Assembly (NCBI RefSeq): GCF_000284035.1
Contig: NC_016887.1
Span: forward strand, 5,022,001-5,086,000
Direction: 5' to 3'
Origin: Nocardia cyriacigeorgica GUH-2
GTDB lineage: Bacteria; Actinomycetota; Actinomycetes; Mycobacteriales; Mycobacteriaceae
Length of the DNA: 64,000 nucleotides
A program made the translations under genes and the position numbers. Of this stretch, positions 7,009 to 15,615 are shown piece by piece. How positions within the stretch are numbered: position 1 is the stretch's first letter; each line of letters starts with the position of its first letter. A model generated the notes under the pieces. It saw nothing but the letters and a program-made list of their open reading frames with translations. It searched no databases and was not told where the DNA came from.

Positions 7009-8358
7009 TCAGGCGTTGGGCCCGTACTCCTCCAGCATCTCCGTCACCAGCGCCGCGATCGGCGAACGCTCACTGCGGGTGAGCGTGACGTGCGCGAACA
7101 GCGGATGACCCTTCAGCTTCTCGATCACCGCCGCGACGCCGTCGTGACGGCCGACGCGCAGATTGTCGCGCTGGGCGACATCGTGGGTGAGCACCACCCG
7201 TGACCCGGTGCCCAACCGGCTCAGCACCGTCAGCAAGACGTTGCGTTCCAGCGACTGCGCCTCGTCGACGATGACGAACGAATCGTGTAGCGACCGGCCG
7301 CGAATGTGGGTCAGCGGCAACACTTCCAGCATGTCACGGCTGAGCACCTCCTCCATCACCTCACGACTGGCCAGCCCGTCGAGGGTGTCGAAGACCGCCT
7401 GCGCCCACGGCCCCATCTTCTCGCTCTCGGTGCCGGGCAGGTAGCCCAGTTCCTGGCCGCCGACCGCGTACAGCGGGCGGAACACCACCACCTTGCGCTG
7501 GGTGCGCCGCTCCAGCACCGCCTCCAGGCCGGCGGTCAACGCCAGCGCCGACTTGCCCGTGCCCGCGCGTCCGCCCAGCGAGACGATGCCCACGCTCTCA
7601 TCCAGCAGCAGATCGAGGGCGATGCGCTGTTCGGCCGAGCGCCCGTGCAGCCCGAACGCCTCGCGCTCGCGCACCAGCTGCACCCGCTTGTCCGGGGTGA
7701 CCCGGCCGAGTGCGCTGGAGCTGGTGCCCAGCAGCCGGATTCCGGTGTGGCAGGGCAGTTCCCGTGCCTCGTCGAGGTCGATGACGCCCTCGCTGTAGAG
7801 CTCGTCCACCCGGTCGGTGGTGACGTCGAGTTCCACCATGCCGGTCCAACCGGAGGTGACCACATCCTGTGCGTGGTACTCGTCGGCCTGCAATCCCACC
7901 GAACTCGCCTTGACCCGCAACGGAATGTCCTTCGATACCAGCACCACCGTGTGGCCGTCGGCGGCGAGATTGAGCGCGCAGGCCAGGATGCGGGAATCGT
8001 TGGTGTCGGTGCGGAACCCGACCGGTAGCACGGTCGGGTCGGTGTGGTTCAGCTCCACCTGGAGCGTTCCGCCCTCGGTGCCGATCGGCAGCGGCTCGTC
8101 GAGCCTGCCGTGCTGCACGCGCAGGTCGTCGAGCATGCGCAGCGCCTCACGGGCGAACCAGCCGAGCTCGTGGTGATGCCGTTTGCCTTCGAGTTCGCTG
8201 ATCACCACCAGCGGCAGCACCACGTGGTGCTCACCGAAGCGGGTGACCGACCAGGGATCCGATAGCAGGACCGAGGTGTCGACGACAAAGGTTTTGGTGC
8301 CTTTCTTGACGGTGCGAGAGTTCGCCGAGGGGGCGGAAACGGAGCGTGTTGTAGTCAC
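7009..8358 (-). CDS. phoH2: PhoH2-type PIN domain-ATPase (toxin-helicase)
   Basis: A 449-residue two-domain protein: an N-terminal PIN ribonuclease domain (about residues 22-165) and a C-terminal PhoH P-loop domain (about 235-445). PIN acidic residues are visible at D27 (VVDTSVLL), E55 (ISELEGK), D119/D121 (TDTNDSRI) and D144 (VSKD). The Walker A motif is GRAGTGKS at 263-270; FVIVDEAQ is the Walker B. Mycobacterial PhoH2 proteins are sequence-specific RNA helicase-ribonucleases (family knowledge). The GTG start at 8358 has AAAGGAG six bases upstream. A 5' antitoxin-like partner, sometimes seen with phoH2, is not evident here. Confidence 0.93.
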   Translation of the reverse strand: MTTTRSVSAPSANSRTVKKGTKTFVVDTSVLLSDPWSVTRFGEHHVVLPLVVISELEGKRHHHELGWFAREALRMLDDLRVQHGRLDEPLPIGTEGGTLQVELNHTDPTVLPVGFRTDTNDSRILACALNLAADGHTVVLVSKDIPLRVKASSVGLQADEYHAQDVVTSGWTGMVELDVTTDRVDELYSEGVIDLDEARELPCHTGIRLLGTSSSALGRVTPDKRVQLVREREAFGLHGRSAEQRIALDLLLDESVGIVSLGGRAGTGKSALALTAGLEAVLERRTQRKVVVFRPLYAVGGQELGYLPGTESEKMGPWAQAVFDTLDGLASREVMEEVLSRDMLEVLPLTHIRGRSLHDSFVIVDEAQSLERNVLLTVLSRLGTGSRVVLTHDVAQRDNLRVGRHDGVAAVIEKLKGHPLFAHVTLTRSERSPIAALVTEMLEEYGPNA

Positions 8359-8752
8359 GGTGGGCTCCTTTGTGTCTGCGCGGCACCCGCATCAGACAAT
8401 CTCGCTGGACCGGTCCGTCCTGAGGGATCCGACGCTGGCGTCAGATGCCACGAGGGCCGGGTGCCGGCCCCCTCGTACTGAATGGCTCAGTCACGGTCAG
8501 GACCTCCCGCGCGAGCCACAACGACGCGACCCGCATCCACGACGCTACCGGCTGTGCCCGGGTGCGCGCTCGGGGAACGACAGGCGTGTCGGTGAATTCG
8601 TCGTTAACGCGGCGCCGACGCGAACTATCAGAGCTGGTCAGACTACATTTCGGGGTGACGCGACGGCGCGCGTGCCGATCACGGCGCGCGGCTGCGGCGA
8701 AGTTGCTCGGCCCCAGATCTGCGACGTACGTGCCCACGCGGCGCGCGCGGAT
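8359..8752. other. Intergenic region between phoH2 and an 8765 gene
   Basis: About 390 bases that should hold the phoH2 promoter on the minus strand. I see no coding frame with a convincing start, no long hairpin and no repeat in it. Confidence 0.5.
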
Positions 8753-8758
8753 TAGAGT
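8753..8758 (+). promoter_or_regulatory. Probable -10 element of a leaderless transcript
   Basis: TAGAGT ends exactly six bases before the ATG at 8765; no ribosome site is present. Confidence 0.5.
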
Positions 8759-8764
8759 CGCGTT

Positions 8765-9037
8765 ATGGCCGGTAACGACGATCTCCAGCAGCTGTCGTCC
8801 AAGGAACTGCACGACCGCGCGGTCAGGCTGGCCGTGCGCCGCGGCGACATCAAATTCCTGTGGAACCTGCTCACCCGCATCCCCGCCGCCGAGGCCACCG
8901 CGGGCAAGGTCGGTGAGAGCGAAGCCGACATCAAATGGGTGCTGCCGCTGATCGACGACTACGTGCACGCCGGCGACGGCGACCTGGCCGAGGCGCTGCG
9001 CCCGTTCTACCTCGACTACCTCGTCAAGCACTCCTGA
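8765..9037 (+). CDS. Conserved small hypothetical protein
   Basis: A 90-residue, probably all-helical cytosolic protein. It begins MAGNDDLQQLSSKELHDRAV and contains RRGDIKFLWNLLTRIPAAEA and DADIKWVLPLIDDY-like segments, but no catalytic motif or known domain that I can name. Balanced charge and lack of signal or membrane helix argue for a soluble protein. It stands alone between phoH2 (divergent) and the nitronate monooxygenase (convergent), and is probably translated from a leaderless message. Function unknown. Confidence 0.75.
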   Translation: MAGNDDLQQLSSKELHDRAVRLAVRRGDIKFLWNLLTRIPAAEATAGKVGESEADIKWVLPLIDDYVHAGDGDLAEALRPFYLDYLVKHS

Positions 9038-9251
9038 GCCCGCCCCGATTCGGTAACCGCTCACCGGGACGTGCCCAACCTGTTGCCAACCATCCCGGTC
9101 GATACTCGATGTCGACGTCCACACGATGGGCCATCGACAACTGAACCCGACCCGCCCGTGTGGAAGACCTCCCGAACTTTCCCGCCCCGCCAACGACGCC
9201 GGGGACCGGCCGCCAACGAAGTCGGCACGGAGAGGGTCAGTGCACGCTCGG

Positions 9252-9298
9252 CTCGATTCGGCAGATCGCATCCAATGGGCGCGACCTGCCGAATCGAG
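9252..9298. terminator. Possible bidirectional hairpin
   Basis: A perfect 13-bp inverted repeat (CTCGATTCGGCAG and complement) with a 21-base loop between two converging genes, ending ten bases before the nitronate monooxygenase stop. The long loop and lack of a T tract make termination uncertain. Confidence 0.4.
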
Positions 9299-9307
9299 GC
9301 CGCCGAG

Positions 9308-10297
9308 TCAGCCGACCGGCGCGAACCCGCTGATGGTGCGGGCCAATTGCTGTGTCGCGGCAACGTATTCACCGGCCAACCGGTCCACCAGGCCGGCCAC
9401 CGGTACGACCGCACGCACGGCGCCGATGCCCTGGCCGGAGCCCCAGATGTCGCGCCAGGCCTTGGCGTCGGTATTGCCGCCGGACCCGAAGTCCATCGTC
9501 GACGGGTCGGATTCGCCCAGGTCGTCGGGGTCGAGCCCGGCGGCGACGATACTGCCACGCAGATAGTTGCCGTGCACGCCGGTGAACAGGTTGGTGTACA
9601 CGATGTCGGCCGCCGCCGACTGCACGATCTCGGCCTTGTACGCCTCGACGGCGTCGGCCTCGTCGGTGGCGATGAACGCCGAGCCGATGTAGGCGAGGTC
9701 GGCGCCCGCCGCCTGCGCACCCAGCACCGACCGGCCGTGCGCGATCGCACCGGACAGCAGCAGCGGCCCGTCGAACCATGCCCTGATCTCGTTGATCAGC
9801 GCGAACGGCGACAGCGCGCCCGCATGCCCACCGGCGCCGGCCGCCACCGCGATCAGGCCGTCGCAACCGCTGCCGATCGCCTTGCGGGCGAACCGGTCGT
9901 TGATCACGTCGTGCAGCACGATGCCGCCGTAGGAGTGCACCGCCTCGATGACGTCGTCGCGCAGGCCCAGCGAGGTGATGACGATCGGCACCCGGTAGTC
10001 GACGATCGCGGCGAGGTCCTCGGCGAGCCGGTCGTTGGACCGGTGCACGATGAGGTTGGCCGCATAGGACGCGGCCGGCGCTTCCGGATGACGCTCGTCG
10101 TGTTCGGCCAGCGCCATGGTGATCTCGTCGAGCCAGCCGCGCAGGATCTCGGTCGAGCGCGCGTTCAGGGTGGGGAACGCGCCGACGACGCCCGCGGTGG
10201 ACTGTGCGATCACCAGCTTCGGCTTCGAGATGAGGAACATGGGCGCGGCCACGGCGGGCAGGCGCAGGTTGCGGGTCAGCACTGGTGGCAGGGGCAC
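9308..10297 (-). CDS. Nitronate monooxygenase family FMN protein
   Basis: A 329-residue TIM-barrel flavoprotein of the 2-nitropropane dioxygenase/nitronate monooxygenase family. The N-terminal LPAVAAPMFLIS, the central HDVINDRFARKAIGSGCDGLIAVAAGAGGHAG (FMN-phosphate region) and the later GADLAYIGSAFIATDEA are family marks. Enzymes of the family oxidise nitronates using O2 and FMN; several relatives act on other unsaturated CoA-type substrates, so the true substrate is open. The GTG start has AGGAG five bases upstream. It lies 63 bases after an amidohydrolase gene on the same strand and probably shares its message. Confidence 0.88.
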   Translation of the reverse strand: MPLPPVLTRNLRLPAVAAPMFLISKPKLVIAQSTAGVVGAFPTLNARSTEILRGWLDEITMALAEHDERHPEAPAASYAANLIVHRSNDRLAEDLAAIVDYRVPIVITSLGLRDDVIEAVHSYGGIVLHDVINDRFARKAIGSGCDGLIAVAAGAGGHAGALSPFALINEIRAWFDGPLLLSGAIAHGRSVLGAQAAGADLAYIGSAFIATDEADAVEAYKAEIVQSAAADIVYTNLFTGVHGNYLRGSIVAAGLDPDDLGESDPSTMDFGSGGNTDAKAWRDIWGSGQGIGAVRAVVPVAGLVDRLAGEYVAATQQLARTISGFAPVG

Positions 10298-10360
10298 GTT
10301 TTCTCCTGTTGTCGAGGTGAGCGCGGGTTCGCGCGGTCCGGTCCCGCTGGTACCGGAAGG

Positions 10361-12142
10361 TCAGTGGGCCGGAATGACGGTGGCGCCGCGAACCTGCTTG
10401 CCCGCGGGCAAGAATCGGCCCGGACCCCAGGTCTTGCCGAGCCCGTCGGCGAAGCGGCCCTCGCGATAGACCACCCGTCCGTTGACGATGGTCGCGCGCA
10501 CGGCCTCACCGCGGTTGACCATTCGGCGCAGCCCGCCGTACTCGGGCATCTCCTGTTCGGCCAGCCCGTGCACCGACTGGTCGAGCCGATTCGGGTCCAC
10601 GATCGCGATGTCGGCGCGGTCGCCGACCCGCAGCCGGCCGGCGTCGAGGTTGTACCAGTCGGCCAGTTCACCGGTCAGCCGGTGCACCGCCCGGTCGAGG
10701 GTGAGGAACGGCTTGCGTTTGCCCTGAGCCGATTTCACGCGCTCGAGCAGCCGCAGGTGATAGTTGTAGAACGCCATATTGCGCAGGTGCGCGCCCGCGT
10801 CGCCGAAGCCCATGTGCACATGCTTGTTGGCGGCGAGCTTGTCCAGGTGCTTGGGGCGGTGATTGGCGATCGTGGTGCGCCAGCGGAGTTTCGGACCGTA
10901 CTCGAGCACCAGGTCGAGGAAGGCATCGACCGGGTGCACGCCGCGCTCGTCGGCGATCTGGCCGAAACTCTTGGCCACCAGGGTCGAGTCGGGGCATTCG
11001 ACGATGGTGGCGTCGTAGAGGTTGCGGTGCCAGATCTTGGGCGAGAGCTTGTTCTGGTAGTCGCGGCGGAACCAGCGCCGGTACTCCTCGGACCTCAGCA
11101 GCTCATTGCGCTCGACCTGGTCCTTGATGTCCAAAGCCGCCGCGCCCGAACCGAATTCCTCGAAGACCACCAGGTCGATGCCGTCGGCGTAGACGGTGAA
11201 CGGCACCGGCAGGTGCTGCCATTGGAAGCGCCCTTTGAGCAGCCGGTTGATGATCGGGGCGCCGTACATCATGAAGTAGACGATCGGCGGATAGGCCTTG
11301 GAGTCGGCCGCCGCGAGCAGCGACACCTTGAGCCGCTTCTTGCGGAACCGGCCGCTGGCCGCGAGGAAGAATTTCGGCAGATTGGGAGTCAGCGAGATCT
11401 GCGGGGTGCTCTGCAAGATCCGGTCCCGCGCGCGCAGCACGGTGTTCAGCGCCCGGAATTCGCGGCCCTTGACGAAGGTCGACGGCAGCGACCGCGAGCG
11501 GTAGAGGTCGCCGTCGAGCTTGTCGATCCAGTTGGTGGTCGCCGAGAGCCCGAGGAAACCCGCGTCCAGCGCACCGTCGAGGATCGCGACCATCCGGTCG
11601 ATCTCGGCGGCGGTGGGGCGCACCTGATCGTCGACGGCGCGGTCCATGCCCATGACGTGGATCCGCATATCCGAATGGCCGAGGAACGCCGCGATATTGA
11701 GGCCGAGGTCGAGTTCGTCGATCGCCTTGGCGTATTCGCCCGGACTCGACCAGGTGCGGTGGGTCTCGAGCACCCTGATGACGGCTTCACGGGGCACGGC
11801 CTCGACCCGGCTGAAGATATCGGCGCACTCTTCGTTGCTCGCCAAAATGGTTGTCAGCGAGCAGTTGCCGATGATCGCGGTGGTCACGCCGTGGCGCATG
11901 GATTCGGTGAGCGCGGGTGAGCAGAGCATTTCGGCGTCGTAGTGGGTGTGCACGTCGACGAAGCCCGGTAGCACCCACTGCCCGGTCGCGTCGATGACCT
12001 CGTCGGCCTCGGCGGCGTCCAGCGGGGCCGAGCTGATCTCGACCACTTCGCCGTCACGGACCCCGAGGTCGGCCGTGCGCGGCGCCGCGCCGGTTCCGTC
12101 GAACCAGATCCCGTTCTTGATGAGCAGCTCGTATCGGCTCAC
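10361..12142 (-). CDS. Amidohydrolase family protein (D-aminoacylase-like)
   Basis: A 593-residue metal-dependent hydrolase. The N-terminus has the beta-sandwich and first metal motif (WVLPGFVDVHTHYDAEM, with HTH ligands); ATTNWIDK and the late HMGFGDAGAHLRNM, with a likely catalytic Asp, complete the amidohydrolase pattern. The best match in style is the N-acyl-D-amino-acid deacylase group. Such genes are common in Mycobacteriales, often with unknown natural substrates. GTG start at 12142 with AAGGAG five bases upstream. It is divergent from the fused hydrolase gene across about 225 bases and upstream of the nitronate monooxygenase. Confidence 0.85.
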   Translation of the reverse strand: MSRYELLIKNGIWFDGTGAAPRTADLGVRDGEVVEISSAPLDAAEADEVIDATGQWVLPGFVDVHTHYDAEMLCSPALTESMRHGVTTAIIGNCSLTTILASNEECADIFSRVEAVPREAVIRVLETHRTWSSPGEYAKAIDELDLGLNIAAFLGHSDMRIHVMGMDRAVDDQVRPTAAEIDRMVAILDGALDAGFLGLSATTNWIDKLDGDLYRSRSLPSTFVKGREFRALNTVLRARDRILQSTPQISLTPNLPKFFLAASGRFRKKRLKVSLLAAADSKAYPPIVYFMMYGAPIINRLLKGRFQWQHLPVPFTVYADGIDLVVFEEFGSGAAALDIKDQVERNELLRSEEYRRWFRRDYQNKLSPKIWHRNLYDATIVECPDSTLVAKSFGQIADERGVHPVDAFLDLVLEYGPKLRWRTTIANHRPKHLDKLAANKHVHMGFGDAGAHLRNMAFYNYHLRLLERVKSAQGKRKPFLTLDRAVHRLTGELADWYNLDAGRLRVGDRADIAIVDPNRLDQSVHGLAEQEMPEYGGLRRMVNRGEAVRATIVNGRVVYREGRFADGLGKTWGPGRFLPAGKQVRGATVIPAH

Positions 12143-12249
12143 ATGAACTCCTTCTCAGTGCATTCGACAGCGCACGGCGCATAGGTTCCGCGAGGCGTTT
12201 CCCTTCGGCGCGATACACCCGTTCTACCTGCGGTATCTAGATCAAGAAC

Positions 12250-12278
12250 TTGACGTGTACCGCAAGTAACACGTAAAA
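12250..12278 (+). promoter_or_regulatory. Candidate promoter with overlapping inverted repeat
   Basis: TTGACG at 12250-12255 is followed after 17 bases by GTAAAA (12273-12278). An inverted repeat with arms ACGTGT (12253-12258) and ACACGT (12269-12274) overlaps the spacer, so it could be the operator of the TetR regulator encoded at the end of this operon. Confidence 0.4.
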
Positions 12279-12368
12279 CCATGCACTAATGCATGCCGAA
12301 ATGCAACATCGGACCGCGGTCGTCTTCGCGTCGCGTCCGCTCTGTCACACACCCGCAGGAGGTGCGCG

Positions 12369-13775
12369 TTGTCCGATCCGATCATCCGGCGCTTCGGCTT
12401 CGATGCCGTCGAGATCGAAGCGCTGACCTGGGGCGATCCGGGCGATCCGGCCGCCATCCTGGTGCACGGGTTCCCCGACAGCGCCTGGACCTGGGACGTC
12501 GTCGGTCCCGCGCTGGCCGCCGAAGGCCGCTACGTCGTCGCGCCGTTCACCCGGGGATACGCGCCCAGTTCGCTGGCCCGAGACGACGACTACTCGCTCG
12601 GCTCGCTGGTCGCCGACATCGTCGATCTGCACGGCGCCATCGGGGCCGACTCCCGGACGATCCTGGTCGGCCACGACTGGGGCGGCGCGATCGCCAGTGC
12701 CACCTCGAGCAGTCATCCGGAACTGTTCGATCGCGTCGTGCTGATCGCCATTCCGCCGCTGCCCACCATCGTGAATCTGTTCCGGCCGGCCCGGCTGCCG
12801 GCCAACCTGCCGACGCTGCTGCGCCAGGCGCCGCGCAGTTGGTACATGACGGTCGTGTCCACGCCGTGGCTGTCCGAGCGTATCGGCCGCCGGCTCGTCA
12901 CCACACTGTGGCGGCTGTGGGCGCCGGGCGCCGACGTCGGCGAGTATCAGCGCCGTGGCCTGGAAGCGCTGGGGAGCCGGAAGCGGCTGCGCGCGGCGTT
13001 CAGCTATTACCGCGCCGTCTGGAACCCCTGGTACCGCCGCACCCGGGCGCACCGCAAAGAGCAACGCTTCGCCTTCGATTCGCCGCGCAACCCCACGCTC
13101 TTCCTCCAAGGCGCCGCCGACACCTGCGGCCTGGAACGCACCGGAGCGCGGGCGCTGGAGGATCTGCCGCCGGGCAGCCGCCGCGTCGTCGTGCCCGGCG
13201 CCGGCCATTTCGCCCACCTCGAAGCCCGGTACCTACTCGGCAAGTTGCTGGGACCGCGGACTTTCCGCAATCCGCGCCGGACCGAACAACATCTGATCAA
13301 CCGCCTGGCCATCACCGCCGCGCTGGAGAACTTCACCGCGTTCCTCGGCCATTTCGTGCTCAATTGCAGCTGGGACCGATACGGCGCCGATCCGGATATG
13401 ACCGCGATCTTCCGCTGGCACGGCGCCGAGGAGATGGAGCACCGCACGGTGGCCCATGACGTCGCGGAGTACTTCGACCCGCGCTACTGGCGCCGGGTGC
13501 AGACGATGCTGGTGGTCTTTCCGCTGACCGTCTGGATTTCCAGCCGATTCGTCTGGTACCTGGTCAAGAACGACCCGAACGCACCGCGCTCTCGGCTGCG
13601 GGTGCTGTACGAGGTGATCCGGGCGGGCCGTCTCGGCCTGCTGCCCACCGCGCGCACCGTGTTCGGGTCGGCGTTCGACTATCTGAAACCGGGCTTCCGG
13701 CCCGATGCAACCGGATCGATGGCACAGGCACTGTCCTTTCTGGCGACCGTCGAGACCCGCGCGAAAGCCGCATAG
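12369..13775 (+). CDS. Alpha/beta-hydrolase fused to the C-terminal part of a PF10118-like metal-dependent hydrolase
   Basis: A 468-residue two-part protein, start TTG at 12369 behind GCAGGAGG. Residues 1-300 form an epoxide-hydrolase-like alpha/beta-hydrolase: HGFPDSAW (33-40), nucleophile D103 in GHDWGG, likely acid D251 and H280 in GAGHFAH. From about residue 312 the sequence changes to NRLAITAALENFTAFLGHF, then HGAEEMEHRTVAHDV (351-365) and YFDPRYWRR, matching the latter half of predicted metal-dependent hydrolases (PF10118). The N-terminal part of that family, with its own Glu/His residues, is missing. One open frame spans the joint near 13281-13310. It heads an operon with a reductase and a TetR gene. 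Confidence 0.8.
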   Translation: MSDPIIRRFGFDAVEIEALTWGDPGDPAAILVHGFPDSAWTWDVVGPALAAEGRYVVAPFTRGYAPSSLARDDDYSLGSLVADIVDLHGAIGADSRTILVGHDWGGAIASATSSSHPELFDRVVLIAIPPLPTIVNLFRPARLPANLPTLLRQAPRSWYMTVVSTPWLSERIGRRLVTTLWRLWAPGADVGEYQRRGLEALGSRKRLRAAFSYYRAVWNPWYRRTRAHRKEQRFAFDSPRNPTLFLQGAADTCGLERTGARALEDLPPGSRRVVVPGAGHFAHLEARYLLGKLLGPRTFRNPRRTEQHLINRLAITAALENFTAFLGHFVLNCSWDRYGADPDMTAIFRWHGAEEMEHRTVAHDVAEYFDPRYWRRVQTMLVVFPLTVWISSRFVWYLVKNDPNAPRSRLRVLYEVIRAGRLGLLPTARTVFGSAFDYLKPGFRPDATGSMAQALSFLATVETRAKAA

Positions 13776-13784
13776 GAGCCACCG

Positions 13785-14885
13785 ATGTCCACCGAATCCC
13801 GGACTGCCGACGTCCCGGCACACGCGCACGGCAGATTTCGGCGCGACCCGCTGCTGCGGATACTGCGGACCGGCTATGACGCGCTCACCTGGGTACACCA
13901 GTTCGTGCCGCAGCCGCCGCCGCGCATCGGCGCTCGCGAGTTCTTCGACGTGGTCGTGGCCGCCCGCGAGGTCGTCGCCCGCGACGAGAACGTCGTCGCC
14001 CTCACCTTCGCCGGCCGCGACGGACATCCGCTGCCGTCGTGGTCGGCGGGCGCGCACATCGATCTGCGGCTGCCGTCGGGGACGATTCGCCAGTACTCGC
14101 TGTGCGGTGACGCCGGAAACCGCCACGTCTACCGGATCGCCGTGCGGCTGATCCCGGACGGGCGGGGCGGCTCGGCCGAAGTGCACAGCGCGTTGCAGGT
14201 CGGATCGGTGGTCCAGATCAGCTTGCCCCGCAACGCTTTCCCGCTCGCCGTCGGCGGCTACAACCAGCCGACCGATTCGGTCCGGTTCATCGCGGGCGGT
14301 ATCGGCATCACCCCGATCCTGCCGATGCTCGATGTGCTCGACCGGCTGGCCATTGCCTGGACGATGATCTACTGCGGCCGCACCCGCGCATCGATCGCCT
14401 TCGTCGACGAGCTGGCCCGCTACGGCGACCGCATCACCGTCCACTGTGACGACGAGGACGGCTTGGCCACCGCCGAGATGCTGCTCGGTGAACTCACCGG
14501 CTCGCCCGCGGTCTACACCTGCGGACCGCCGCCGATGATCGCCAAGCTCAGCGAGGCCCTGGCCGACCGGCCCGACGTGGAATTCCACTACGAGCGTTTC
14601 TCGGCCGCCCCGGTGGTCGACGGCAAGGAGTTCGACCTGCGTTTCGCGCACACCGGCGAGGTGGTCACCGTGGCGGCCGATCGCACCGCGCTCGCGGCGA
14701 TCCTGGACGTCCGGCCCGATGCGACGTTCTCCTGTCAGCAGGGCTTCTGCCGGTCCTGCGCGGTGCGCGTGATCGACGGCGTACCCGAGCATCGGTCGAC
14801 CGCGTTGTCGCCGGAGGAACTGGAGGCGGGATACTTTCTCCCATGCGTTTCACGTTCGGACGGACCGCTCACGCTCGACCTGTAG
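13785..14885 (+). CDS. Phthalate dioxygenase reductase-type FMN/2Fe-2S oxidoreductase
   Basis: A 366-residue electron-transfer protein. In order: an FMN/FAD-binding barrel with IRQYSLCGDAG (the RxYS flavin motif), an NAD-binding domain (FIAGGIGITPILPML, then YTCGPPPMI), and a C-terminal plant-type ferredoxin domain with cysteines CQQGFCRSCAV and LPCVS. It should pass electrons from NAD(P)H to an oxygenase or to the metal centre of a partner. ATG follows AGGAG; it lies nine bases after the fused hydrolase gene, suggesting a functional pair. No oxygenase gene is in the immediate operon, which is notable. Confidence 0.92.
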   Translation: MSTESRTADVPAHAHGRFRRDPLLRILRTGYDALTWVHQFVPQPPPRIGAREFFDVVVAAREVVARDENVVALTFAGRDGHPLPSWSAGAHIDLRLPSGTIRQYSLCGDAGNRHVYRIAVRLIPDGRGGSAEVHSALQVGSVVQISLPRNAFPLAVGGYNQPTDSVRFIAGGIGITPILPMLDVLDRLAIAWTMIYCGRTRASIAFVDELARYGDRITVHCDDEDGLATAEMLLGELTGSPAVYTCGPPPMIAKLSEALADRPDVEFHYERFSAAPVVDGKEFDLRFAHTGEVVTVAADRTALAAILDVRPDATFSCQQGFCRSCAVRVIDGVPEHRSTALSPEELEAGYFLPCVSRSDGPLTLDL

Positions 14886-14892
14886 GCCGGCG

Positions 14893-15528
14893 ATGACTGC
14901 GCGTGCGCGGGCCGCGGCCGGGCCGGGGCGCCGACAGCCGCAGAACGAGAACGGTGTGGCCACCCATCAGCGCATCCTCGACGCGGCCCTGGATGTGCTG
15001 GCCACCCGCGGCTGGCGCCACGCCAGCGTGGCCGAGGTGGCCGAACGCGCCGGCGTGACCCGCGGGGCGGTGCAACATCATTTCAAGGACCGCGAGGGCC
15101 TGTTCACCGCGGCCGTGCAGCAGATCATGGATTCCCGGGTCCGGGAGGTGGAGAACCTCCAGCACGCCGACTACCCCGAGGGCGAGCGCACCCAGGCGAT
15201 CGTGCGCACCGTGGTCGAGTTGCACCAGGGTCAGATGTTCACCGCGGCGCTCCAGTTGTGCGTCGCCGCCTCCAACGATCCGATCCTGCGCCCGCGCATC
15301 GCGGCCATGGAACTCGAGGTGGGCGCGCGCGCCTTCTGGACCCTGATCGAACTACTGCGCCTGGACGGCAACGACCGCACGGTCCGCACCACCGTGCAGG
15401 CCTTCCTGGACTCCGCGCGCGGTCTCGGCCTGGCCGGCATGCTCAACGACGACTCCCGCCGCCGCGGCTACGTCGCCGACCGCTGGGCGGAGATGCTCGA
15501 CGAACTGCGCACGGACAAGCGGGACTGA
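14893..15528 (+). CDS. TetR family transcriptional regulator
   Basis: A 211-residue repressor-type protein. A TetR helix-turn-helix occupies about residues 20-70 (RILDAALDVLATRGWRHASVAEVAERAGVTRGAVQHHFKDREGLF), followed by an all-helical ligand domain. It begins seven bases after the reductase stop, so it is in the same operon and probably controls it together with the divergent amidohydrolase; the inverted repeat near 12253 is a candidate site. Ligand unknown. Confidence 0.9.
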   Translation: MTARARAAAGPGRRQPQNENGVATHQRILDAALDVLATRGWRHASVAEVAERAGVTRGAVQHHFKDREGLFTAAVQQIMDSRVREVENLQHADYPEGERTQAIVRTVVELHQGQMFTAALQLCVAASNDPILRPRIAAMELEVGARAFWTLIELLRLDGNDRTVRTTVQAFLDSARGLGLAGMLNDDSRRRGYVADRWAEMLDELRTDKRD

Positions 15529-15615
15529 CACCCACGGGGTGGGCTTCACGAGCGCAGCGACTGCCGCAGGACGCGGTCGAGCATGCGTTCGGCGGTGCCG
15601 CGTCAGCCGTCGCCA

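Noticed and set aside
9071..11920. 949-codon open frame on the plus strand
   Set aside because: Antisense to the nitronate monooxygenase and amidohydrolase genes, His/Arg/Asp-rich shadow of high-GC codons with no domain.
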